Source: a virus. Taken from it: a stretch of DNA of 26,922 nucleotides. Below, piece after piece: positions 1 to 6,290 of the stretch (the stretch's first letter is position 1; each line of letters begins with the position of its first letter). A model generated the notes under the pieces. That model did not search any database and was not told where the DNA came from. It worked only from the letters and a program-made list of their open reading frames with translations. The stretch covers positions 1 to 26,922 of IMG/VR virus record IMGVR_UViG_3300044611_000881; one strand, given 5' to 3'. A program made the position numbers and the translations under genes.

Positions 1-24
1 TTACTTATATGAACTCATTTAAAA

Positions 25-471
25 ATGAAAAAAGGAAAAACATTCAAATTAGAATTGTTTAAAGATGCCAAATGTTATTTTGGTAGTGTCAACACGACAG
101 AATTAAAATCAATTTATTTAGTATTACAAACATGGGTGACACCAAAAGTGGAAAAGGAAAATTGGAGTATCACCGTAGGTTCTATAACAAGAACAATAAA
201 ACACAAAATATTAGAAATATCAAATAAAAAATTATTTAAAGACCACTTTATAGTTGACATGGATTTAAGAACAAGTGGTATAAGATTAAAAAAATCATCA
301 TTCTTAAATTTAGAAATAACTTTTTTTACAAAACAAGATGTCGATTTTAAATCAAATGAAATATCTGAAGAACTAATAAAAATAATTAACAAAATATACA
401 ACGAGGTTTTATCTGATTCAAAATATTTTACAATTCAATATGCCAAAACAAAAGAAAAAATGAAAGTTTAA
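25..471 (+). CDS. Unknown 148-aa head-cassette protein upstream of the prohead protease
   Basis: I do not recognise this protein. It is lysine-rich, has no signal peptide or membrane segment, and seems to alternate beta-type stretches with a C-terminal helix (about residues 115-135). The start is fixed by an in-frame TGA at bases 10-12 and the first ATG at 25, preceded by an A/T-rich stretch without a Shine-Dalgarno box. It ends one base before the hairpin that leads into the protease gene. In T4 the genes just before gp21 are the small prohead core proteins gp67 and gp68 (gp68 is about 140 aa), so position and length would fit a core or head-assembly role. I see no sequence similarity that proves it. 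Confidence 0.75.
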   Translation: MKKGKTFKLELFKDAKCYFGSVNTTELKSIYLVLQTWVTPKVEKENWSITVGSITRTIKHKILEISNKKLFKDHFIVDMDLRTSGIRLKKSSFLNLEITFFTKQDVDFKSNEISEELIKIINKIYNEVLSDSKYFTIQYAKTKEKMKV

Positions 472-504
472 ATAGTCCTTATATTTATAATGAAAAAGGA
501 TTAT
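472..504 (+). promoter_or_regulatory. Putative late promoter motif inside a start-codon-sequestering hairpin (protease gene)
   Basis: The 9-mer ATATTTATA occupies 481-489. It sits in the 15-nt loop (481-495) of a stem formed by 472-480 and 496-504: nine pairs, one of them G-U. The 3' arm holds an AAGGA stretch and the first two bases of the ATG at 503. If the motif is a T4-like -10 box, RNA would start near 495 and lack the 5' arm, leaving the start free. RNA read through from upstream would hide it. The pairing is seen directly; promoter function is inferred. Confidence 0.5.
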
Positions 505-1225
505 GAAAATTTTAGGACCAAACGAAACTGGTAAAGGTATATTAATTGAATATGATGCGGGTAGTATTTCTTGGAAAGATTCTTTAAACGAGAATTTTGG
601 ACAAGCAAATAAAACTCAAATTGACCATTCAAAACCTTTTGTGTTTTACGCGACTTTACAAAAGTATGGGGTACCAAATAGAAACGGCAGAGTTTACCCT
701 GAAAAAATATTAAGAAGAGAAGCGGATAAATATAAATCATTAATTCAAAAAGGTTTATCAACTTCAGAATTAAATCATCCTGAATCTTCCCTAATTGATT
801 TGGACAGAGTGTCACACATAATTGATGATGTATGGTGGGATGATAATATTTTAATGGGTAAGTTAAGATTATTAACTTCACCAGGTTTTCATGAAAGAGG
901 TGTTGTATCTACAAAAGGAGATATCGCGGCCAATCTAATGAGACAAGGTGTTACTATGGGGATATCTTCAAGAGGAGTTGGTTCTTTAGCAAAAAAAGGC
1001 GAACACAACGAAGTTCAAGATGATTTTGAAATTATATGTTTTGATTTGGTTATGAATCCATCTACACCAGGTGCGTATCTTTATTCTAATAAAGATGATA
1101 GAAAATTGTATGACGAAAATATAGATGTAGACAAAAAAGACAAACAAGAACCAAGAATTGATGGCGGATTAGGAAAATCACTTGACTTAATGACAAAATT
1201 GAACGATTATTTGGGACATAGATAA
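503..1225 (+). CDS. 21: Prohead core protease, T4 gp21-like
   Basis: This is the serine protease that matures the prohead by cutting scaffold, core and capsid proteins after short (Leu/Ile)-x-Glu sites. The 240-aa protein, close to the length of T4 gp21, shows the family pattern. There is an N-terminal 'NRNGRVYP' block (residues 59-66), a histidine in 'SELNHPE' (His92), a serine in 'MGISSRG' (Ser155/Ser156) and a following 'FDLVMNPSTPGAY' block (180-192). These match the His/Ser active site of the assemblin-fold S77 proteases. The gene order protease, small protein, scaffold, capsid follows T4 genes 21-22-23. ATG 503 is chosen because the homologous blocks follow directly; another ATG at 490 is out of frame. 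The lysine/aspartate-rich C-terminus (from about 195) is not part of the conserved core. Confidence 0.93.
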   Translation: MKILGPNETGKGILIEYDAGSISWKDSLNENFGQANKTQIDHSKPFVFYATLQKYGVPNRNGRVYPEKILRREADKYKSLIQKGLSTSELNHPESSLIDLDRVSHIIDDVWWDDNILMGKLRLLTSPGFHERGVVSTKGDIAANLMRQGVTMGISSRGVGSLAKKGEHNEVQDDFEIICFDLVMNPSTPGAYLYSNKDDRKLYDENIDVDKKDKQEPRIDGGLGKSLDLMTKLNDYLGHR

Positions 1226-1235
1226 AATTAAAATT

Positions 1236-1445
1236 ATGGACGAAAAATATTTTGTAGCAAAAGTTCAATACGACTTGATTGACGAAAATTCAGGAAAAAT
1301 TAAAAAAATCAGAGAAGAAAAACTTGTTAAAGGTTATAACGTTACCGATGTTGAAGCCAAAGTAACAGAAAAATTTAAAGGATTTCAACATGATTGGAGA
1401 ATAACCGCAGTTGCCGAAAGCAAAATTGACGAAGTTTTTGAATAA
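1236..1445 (+). CDS. Small DUF4494-like protein
   Basis: A 69-aa protein with the pattern F-x-x-K-V-x-Y ... K-x-x-E-x-x-L-V-x-x-Y-x-V-T-D-x-E-A, then a helix and a final 'IxxxxxSKIDEVFE'. From memory this resembles DUF4494 proteins of Bacteroidota and their phages, which have a similar length and end in a Lys-x-x-x-Tyr-x-Glu-Ile-Phe type tail. Function is unknown. It follows the protease by 10 bases, preceded by A-rich sequence, and is followed by a strong terminator, so it closes that transcription unit. No catalytic residues stand out. The family match is from recognition only and is moderately secure. Confidence 0.75.
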   Translation: MDEKYFVAKVQYDLIDENSGKIKKIREEKLVKGYNVTDVEAKVTEKFKGFQHDWRITAVAESKIDEVFE

Positions 1446-1470
1446 AAAATTTTAAATTTAAAAGTTAATT

Positions 1471-1497
1471 AAAACCCGAGAAATCGGGTTTTTTTAT
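1471..1497 (+). terminator. Rho-independent terminator after the protease unit
   Basis: A nine-pair stem, AAAACCCGA (1471-1479) and TCGGGTTTT (1484-1492), closes a GAAA tetraloop and runs into a T tract (1489-1495). A possible late promoter follows 41 bases downstream, so the scaffold gene starts a fresh transcription unit. Confidence 0.9.
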
Positions 1498-1537
1498 TTT
1501 AGCACCCGTTCAAAACTAACTTTTTTGGTAAATGGAT

Positions 1538-1546
1538 ATATTTATA
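1538..1546 (+). promoter_or_regulatory. Putative late promoter core for scaffold and capsid genes
   Basis: An exact copy of the 9-mer ATATTTATA, located between the terminator at 1471-1497 and the scaffold start at 1578. A terminator followed at once by this motif supports a promoter role. The capsid gene has no copy of its own and is probably transcribed from here. Base 1546 also begins an ATG that opens an 11-codon frame ending at 1581. Confidence 0.5.
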
Positions 1547-1577
1547 TGGAAAATAAAACAAATTTTTATTGCAAAAA

Positions 1578-2963
1578 ATGAATTCAGAAAAAAAATCATT
1601 AGTTGAAGAAGCTCTTTTACAAATGAAAAATTTGGAAAATGTGGTTTCTGAAAACGCAAAAGGAATACTTGCTTCTACAATGAAGGAAGAAATCGAAGAA
1701 TTAGTAAAAGAGTCTTTATACGATAAGACTGAGGAAGAAATGATGGCAGATGAATCTTACAACACAGAAGGTACTCACATGAGTATGTATGAAGATGAAG
1801 ACGAAGATTCTATGACTATCGACATGACAGCATCTGACGACGCTGGTGATGAAATGTCAATGACAGATGACATCACTATGATGAACGATGATGATGACAT
1901 GATGGATGATGAAATCGAACCTTTAAACATGGTTGGTGCATCAGATGAAGAATTAATGAAGATTGTTATGGGTATGGGTGACAGTGACAGACTTATCGTT
2001 CAAAAAATGGGTGATGAGTTAGATGTTGATGTTTTATCTCAAACAGACACAATGACATTTCCTATTGGTGGTGGTGAAGATTTATCAGAACCATCAATGG
2101 ATGATGATGATTCTAATGATGAACTAGCAGAAGAAGTTGTTTATGAAATTGAAATCTCTGATGATGATGAAGATGGAATAAGTGACTATGATGATGAAAA
2201 AGAAGGTATGATGGAATCTAAAGAAAAAACCTATGTAGGAGTAGGTATGGGTAAAGGACCTGGTAAGGTATCGTTCAAGGGTGAAAACATTCACAAAGGG
2301 CCTCATGGTAAATCAGCACCTGAAGCTAAAAAATACGTAAAAGGTGAATTTAAAGAAGGTCAAGGTTATGATGACCATGAAGATGAAAAAGAAGGAATGG
2401 AACATGGAGCGTTATCTAAGAAAGATTTAAAATCAATGAAATCAAGAAGAGATGATGCTGGTTTTGAGACACGTGAAGATGAAATGAAAGAAGCTTCAAG
2501 AACCTATGGTAATGGTTCAAGAAATTACCCAGGTAGAGGTCTTCCTAAAATGAAAGTTGTTACTAACAAAGCTTTAGAAGAAGAAGTTAGAGTTTTAAGA
2601 CTTAAAAACGAAGAATACAGAAAAGCTTTGAATATCTTCAGAGAAAAACTTAACGAGGTAGCGGTTTTCAATTCAAACTTGGCATACGCAACTAGATTGT
2701 TTACAGAACATTCTACAACTAAACAAGAAAAAATAAACATCATGAGACGTTTTGATAACGTCGAAACAATCAAGGAATCAAAAAATCTTTATTCACAAAT
2801 AAAAAATGAATTAGGTGTTAAAGAAAATACAGTTGTTAAAGAATCTATCGTAGAATCTATTGATAGAACACCAACTAAAGGTTCAACAAACTTGGTTGAA
2901 AACAAGACATATGAAAATCCACAATTCTTAAGAATGAAAGATTTGATGTCAAAATTAAAATAA
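1578..2963 (+). CDS. 22: Prohead scaffold (core) protein, T4 gp22-like
   Basis: This protein forms the inner core on which the capsid protein assembles, and it is later digested by the prohead protease. From ATG 1578 it has 461 residues, against about 270 in T4. Roughly the first 220 residues are extremely acidic, with runs of Asp and Met-rich stretches. A Gly/Lys-rich linker follows (about 220-320). The C-terminal part (about 330-415) is a long coiled coil starting 'KALEEEVRVLRLKNEEYRK' and continuing through 'LNEVAVFNSNLAYATRLF', which looks like the conserved gp22 region. I prefer ATG 1578 over the in-frame TTG at 1569. Position directly before the capsid gene supports the call. The acidic N-terminal half is the variable part and could not be aligned to T4 by eye. 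Confidence 0.85.
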   Translation: MNSEKKSLVEEALLQMKNLENVVSENAKGILASTMKEEIEELVKESLYDKTEEEMMADESYNTEGTHMSMYEDEDEDSMTIDMTASDDAGDEMSMTDDITMMNDDDDMMDDEIEPLNMVGASDEELMKIVMGMGDSDRLIVQKMGDELDVDVLSQTDTMTFPIGGGEDLSEPSMDDDDSNDELAEEVVYEIEISDDDEDGISDYDDEKEGMMESKEKTYVGVGMGKGPGKVSFKGENIHKGPHGKSAPEAKKYVKGEFKEGQGYDDHEDEKEGMEHGALSKKDLKSMKSRRDDAGFETREDEMKEASRTYGNGSRNYPGRGLPKMKVVTNKALEEEVRVLRLKNEEYRKALNIFREKLNEVAVFNSNLAYATRLFTEHSTTKQEKINIMRRFDNVETIKESKNLYSQIKNELGVKENTVVKESIVESIDRTPTKGSTNLVENKTYENPQFLRMKDLMSKLK

Positions 2964-2991
2964 ACTAAACAAAACTTAAAAAAATAAAAAA

Positions 2992-4818
2992 ATGGGAGCA
3001 TTATTAGAATCAGGTCTTGTTGGTAACATTGGTCTTAAGCACCTTAAAGTTATCAAAGAAGATACAATCAACAAATGGGACAGACTTGGGTTCCTAGAAG
3101 GTTTGAGAGGTCATGTTAAAGAAAACATCGCTCAACTTTATGAAAACCAAGCATCACACTTAATAAACGAAGCTGCTAGCACATCTTCAGACGGTTCTTT
3201 CGAAACGGTTGTATTCCCAATCGTAAGAAGAGTTTTCTCTAAGTTGTTAGCTAACGACATCGTTTCTGTACAAGCAATGAACTTACCTATCGGTAAATTG
3301 TTCTACTTTGTACCTAAAATTCAAGGTTACACAACAGGTCAACAAGACCCAACCACTGGTGGCTACCACTATTCACCTTTTGGAGCACCTAACGGACCTT
3401 CTTCACCTGACACTGGTTATGGTGCAAATGATAAGAATTTATATGATAGATTCTATGAAGGTACTGAACCAGATTTAGACCCACCTGGATTATTTGATTA
3501 TTCTAAAGGAGCATTCTCAGCTAGAACAGTTACAGGTTGTACACAAGTTTGGAATGGAGGTCAATTAGTTAATTCAGGTTATACTACAACTGGTGGTCCA
3601 TACAGAAAAGTTTTAGTAGCTTTCTCAGGATTTAACTACAGTGGTGCTGGTAAATTAATCGGACCAAACGGTAATGAAATGGATACTGAAGAATTCTTGG
3701 CTGGTATGACAATCGCACCAATCACAGAAGCAGGTGTTAACCACCCATTCTCAGGAATGTCAGCTCCATGTTTGTTCAGAGTTGTTACTCAAAAATATGG
3801 TAAAGGTATTGTACAATATGGTTCAAGCACAACTACAAACTTCCCTAACACAAGTGGTTCTAACCCTGGTGGTAACGGTGGTACATATGATAATATCTGT
3901 GATGCAGACGGTATTATTTACTTAGAAGTTGATGCTCAAGTTCCATGTTCAATCGGAGCAGGTTCATTAGACGGATATTCTGGTTTAACTACAACAGTAA
4001 GCTCAACTAATGGTTTAGATTTCTCAATGACTTATAGAATCTATAAAGAATTGGAATTTGAAGACCAAATCGGTGAAGTTTCATTTGACCTTGAATCTGT
4101 TACAGTATCAGTTACTGAAAGAAAATTAAGAGCTCAGTGGTCACCTGAATTAGCACAAGACGTTGCAGCGTTCCATAATATTGATGCTGAAGCTGAATTA
4201 ACTGCTTTATTGTCAGAGCAAGTTGCTGCTGAAATCGACAGAGAAATCTTGAGAGACTTAAGAAAAGGTGCGGCATGGACTTTACGTTGGGATTACAACG
4301 GATGGAAGAGAGGTACAACCGCAAATCCATTAACTCAATATACTCAAAAAGATTGGAACCAAACGTTGATGACAGCAATCAACCAATTGTCGGCTCAAAT
4401 CCACAAATCTACATTAAGAGGTGGAGCTAACTGGATTGTTGTATCTTCTGAAATCAGTGCAATTTTTGATGATTTGGAATACTTCCACGTATCAAACGCA
4501 GCACCTGAGCAAGACCAATACAACATGGGTATTGAAAGAGTAGGTACATTGGCAGGTAGATACCAAGTCTACAGAGACCCTTATTTCCCACCAAACACAT
4601 TGTTGTTGGGTCACAAAGGTAACTCGTTGTTAGACACTGGTTATGTTTACGCACCATATGTTCCTCTACAATTAACTCCAACAATGTATAACCCATTCAA
4701 CTTCACACCAATCAAAGGTATCATGACAAGATACGCTAAGAAGATGGTTAACAACCGTTTCTACGGTAAAGTGACTGTTGATGGTGTTAGAACATTTGAT
4801 TTGAGAGAATTGAGATAA
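2992..4818 (+). CDS. 23: Major capsid protein, T4 gp23-like
   Basis: The 608-aa precursor of the head hexamer protein. The N-terminus ends in 'SHLINE/AAST' (residues 56-64). The site Ile-Asn-Glu60/Ala61 fits the T4 protease consensus and sits almost where T4 gp23 is cut (after residue 65), giving a predicted mature protein of about 548 aa. Conserved gp23-type blocks follow, such as 'VVFPIVRRVFSKLLANDIVSVQ' around 73-94 (first 20 residues decisive), and a C-terminal half with 'AAEIDREILRDLR' and 'GANWIVVSSEISAI'. Residues about 112-320 are rich in Gly, Thr, Pro and Tyr and make the protein longer than T4 gp23 (521 aa); they probably form a surface insertion. Codon choice is more ordered (more C-ending codons) than in neighbouring genes, as expected for the most highly expressed gene. 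Confidence 0.95.
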   Translation: MGALLESGLVGNIGLKHLKVIKEDTINKWDRLGFLEGLRGHVKENIAQLYENQASHLINEAASTSSDGSFETVVFPIVRRVFSKLLANDIVSVQAMNLPIGKLFYFVPKIQGYTTGQQDPTTGGYHYSPFGAPNGPSSPDTGYGANDKNLYDRFYEGTEPDLDPPGLFDYSKGAFSARTVTGCTQVWNGGQLVNSGYTTTGGPYRKVLVAFSGFNYSGAGKLIGPNGNEMDTEEFLAGMTIAPITEAGVNHPFSGMSAPCLFRVVTQKYGKGIVQYGSSTTTNFPNTSGSNPGGNGGTYDNICDADGIIYLEVDAQVPCSIGAGSLDGYSGLTTTVSSTNGLDFSMTYRIYKELEFEDQIGEVSFDLESVTVSVTERKLRAQWSPELAQDVAAFHNIDAEAELTALLSEQVAAEIDREILRDLRKGAAWTLRWDYNGWKRGTTANPLTQYTQKDWNQTLMTAINQLSAQIHKSTLRGGANWIVVSSEISAIFDDLEYFHVSNAAPEQDQYNMGIERVGTLAGRYQVYRDPYFPPNTLLLGHKGNSLLDTGYVYAPYVPLQLTPTMYNPFNFTPIKGIMTRYAKKMVNNRFYGKVTVDGVRTFDLRELR

Positions 4819-4836
4819 TCTAACATATCTAACTAT

Positions 4837-4867
4837 AAAAAAAGGGACGATTATTCGTCCCTTTTTT
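4837..4867. terminator. Bidirectional terminator between convergent genes
   Basis: A long stem, AAAAAAGGGACGA (4838-4850) and TCGTCCCTTTTTT (4855-4867), closes a TTAT loop. A runs on the left and T runs on the right make it usable in both directions. It ends the capsid unit on the plus strand and the 78-aa gene on the minus strand, whose stop codon lies at the hairpin loop (4851-4853). Confidence 0.9.
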
Positions 4868-5087
4868 CGTTTACATCCGATTGATTTTCATTCGGTGAAT
4901 ACAGTTTTCTAATACATTTAGAAATTAATTCTGATTCCTCTAATGTATAAACACCTTGTCTATTAGCATGTTTTACAGAATTTATTAAAAAATAGATAGA
5001 TTGTTCTTTATTTAAAGAATCTAGTAATGTTTGAAATTCTTCGTCATTTTTAAATTTAAAAATATCAAAAATATTATAATTAACCAT
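4851..5087 (-). CDS. Small unknown protein encoded against the head cassette
   Basis: A 78-aa mostly helical, acidic protein with no recognisable domain. The body (about residues 13-64) looks like three amphipathic helices, and the last 14 residues are polar and probably unstructured. I accept it as a gene because it fills the whole space between the capsid terminator and the next promoter. It also ends exactly in the shared terminator and has ordinary amino-acid composition. It is the only minus-strand gene inside the plus-strand head block and is divergent from the modular protein at 5121. Its own promoter is not clear. Confidence is moderate because no family supports it. Confidence 0.6.
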   Translation of the reverse strand: MVNYNIFDIFKFKNDEEFQTLLDSLNKEQSIYFLINSVKHANRQGVYTLEESELISKCIRKLYSPNENQSDVNEKRDE

Positions 5088-5095
5088 AGTTTGAA

Positions 5096-5104
5096 ATATT
5101 TATA
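5096..5104 (+). promoter_or_regulatory. Putative late promoter core for the internal-protein candidate
   Basis: An exact ATATTTATA, 16 bases before the ATG at 5121 and 8 bases beyond the divergent start at 5087. Read on the minus strand it contains TATAAATA, the T4 late consensus, so it could in principle serve the 78-aa gene. The other four copies read ATATTTATA in gene direction, so I assign it to the plus strand. Confidence 0.45.
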
Positions 5105-5120
5105 TAATGATAGAATTAAA

Positions 5121-6290
5121 ATGTCAAAAGATAAAGTAATATACAAGGATATAAAATCAAATGATTTTACTGTTTGGGAAAATATAAATGAAGCTACGGT
5201 ATCAGGTGGTTCTGGTAGTTATAAACCGCCAATTAGTCCTGGTCTAATGGATTGGGAAAAAAATGCTTTATCACCTTTTATCGTACCAATCTCAAAATAT
5301 GAAAGTGCTGAAGTTAATTACGATAGTTTAGATGGAATAATAGATTCAAAAAACGTAAAAACAAAAGAACATATAGCACATAAAATGGCTAAAAAACTTA
5401 AACACAAATTTCAAGGAGTTGATAGTGATGGATTGGGAGATGGTGATAACGCTGGCGGTGAATCAGGCGGTAGTGTATCTGAACAAATTTTAAATTTAGT
5501 TAATTTGCTCACTGAAGATTTGGCGGTTTGGTTTGGAACTAAGAAAAAACCAAAAGGAAGTAAACAACCAAAAGGTCCTTGGGTTAATATTTGTAGAAAA
5601 GTAGATGGTAAACATCCACCATGTGGAAGACCTGATACGTCTAAGGGTGCATATCCAAAATGTAGAGCGGCGGGTGTTGCAGGTAAAATGTCTGACTCAC
5701 AAAAAAAATCTGCGTGTTCACAAAAAAGGAAAGCGGAGAAAAAAGACACACAAACAGGTAAAGGTCAAAAACCAATATATACATCTTATAAACCAAAAAA
5801 AGAAAGTATATTAAGTAAAAGCGTGATTTCTGAAAAGTTTAAAGTTGAACCACATGAATATATTAAACTTTTTGAAAATGATGATTTTTTACTAGTAATA
5901 CCTTTGACGTTTGACGCATCATGTAAATATGGTGCGGGAACAAAATGGTGTACAACATCTAAAGATAGTGATGATATGTTTAAGAAACATAATAGAATGG
6001 GTTCTTTAGGTTATATAATAATAAAAAATAAAGAATTACAAGCCAAATTAGAATCTTCTAAATTTGGTATGTATATAAACAAACCAGGTGAAAATTACTT
6101 AGGTGGTAGATATCCATCACCACAAGGAATTATTTTTTATAACGATATTAATGACCCAATGGATTCTAACAAAATCATGAACTTATTTGACAAAACAGAT
6201 AAGTACGGTCAATTAATGAATATAATTAGAAAATTTACTGATTATAGTGAAGATAAATTTAAAAAAATTGACGATTTAAAAATCAATTAA
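5121..6290 (+). CDS. Modular protein with candidate capsid-targeting peptide, Cys-rich module and KYGAGTKWC domain
   Basis: A 389-aa protein of unknown function in four parts. Residues 1-24 end in 'ENINE/A', an Ile-Asn-Glu/Ala site like that in the capsid protein here and close to the Phe-Ile-Ala-Glu/Ala end of the targeting peptides of T4 internal proteins. Residues 25-100 are followed by a Gly/Asp/Ser linker (101-118). Residues 135-220 hold a basic module 'WVNICRKVDGKHPPCGRPD' with four cysteines (158, 168, 181, 199), a module I recall from other marine phage proteins. Residues 240-389 contain 'KYGAGTKWCTTSKD' (269-282), a domain seen in phage proteins without assigned function. The frame stays open upstream to 5031, but that part overlaps the 78-aa gene, and the promoter motif sits just before 5121. 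Inference: a protein packaged in the head and cut by the prohead protease. Confidence 0.8.
   Translation: MSKDKVIYKDIKSNDFTVWENINEATVSGGSGSYKPPISPGLMDWEKNALSPFIVPISKYESAEVNYDSLDGIIDSKNVKTKEHIAHKMAKKLKHKFQGVDSDGLGDGDNAGGESGGSVSEQILNLVNLLTEDLAVWFGTKKKPKGSKQPKGPWVNICRKVDGKHPPCGRPDTSKGAYPKCRAAGVAGKMSDSQKKSACSQKRKAEKKDTQTGKGQKPIYTSYKPKKESILSKSVISEKFKVEPHEYIKLFENDDFLLVIPLTFDASCKYGAGTKWCTTSKDSDDMFKKHNRMGSLGYIIIKNKELQAKLESSKFGMYINKPGENYLGGRYPSPQGIIFYNDINDPMDSNKIMNLFDKTDKYGQLMNIIRKFTDYSEDKFKKIDDLKIN

Noticed and set aside
496-502. AAGGA as a normal Shine-Dalgarno box for the protease
   Set aside because: It lies only two bases from the ATG, too close for usual spacing, and other genes here lack such boxes; I treat it as part of the hairpin.
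1086-1268. Various antisense open frames (for example 1086-1268, 5411-5749, 8981-9220)
   Set aside because: They lie opposite well-supported genes, have Phe/Leu/Ser- or His-rich composition typical of reversed AT-rich coding sequence, and lack start context.
1569-1577. TTG start for the scaffold gene three codons before the ATG at 1578
   Set aside because: ATG 1578 is in the same frame, preceded by a run of A like the other starts here; nothing favours the TTG.
1521-1578. Hairpin around the motif before the scaffold gene (TTTTTTG with CAAAAAA)
   Set aside because: Seven pairs almost all A-T across a 44-base loop are easily expected by chance; not counted as a third case.
5088-5110. T4 consensus TATAAATA on the minus strand as promoter of the 78-aa gene
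   Set aside because: It is the reverse reading of the plus-strand motif; the other four copies favour the ATATTTATA direction.
5031-5120. Longer N-terminus for the modular protein from ATG 5031
   Set aside because: The extension is low-complexity Lys/Phe/Ile sequence, overlaps the opposing 78-aa gene and runs through the promoter motif; the cleavage-site pattern also fits a start at 5121.
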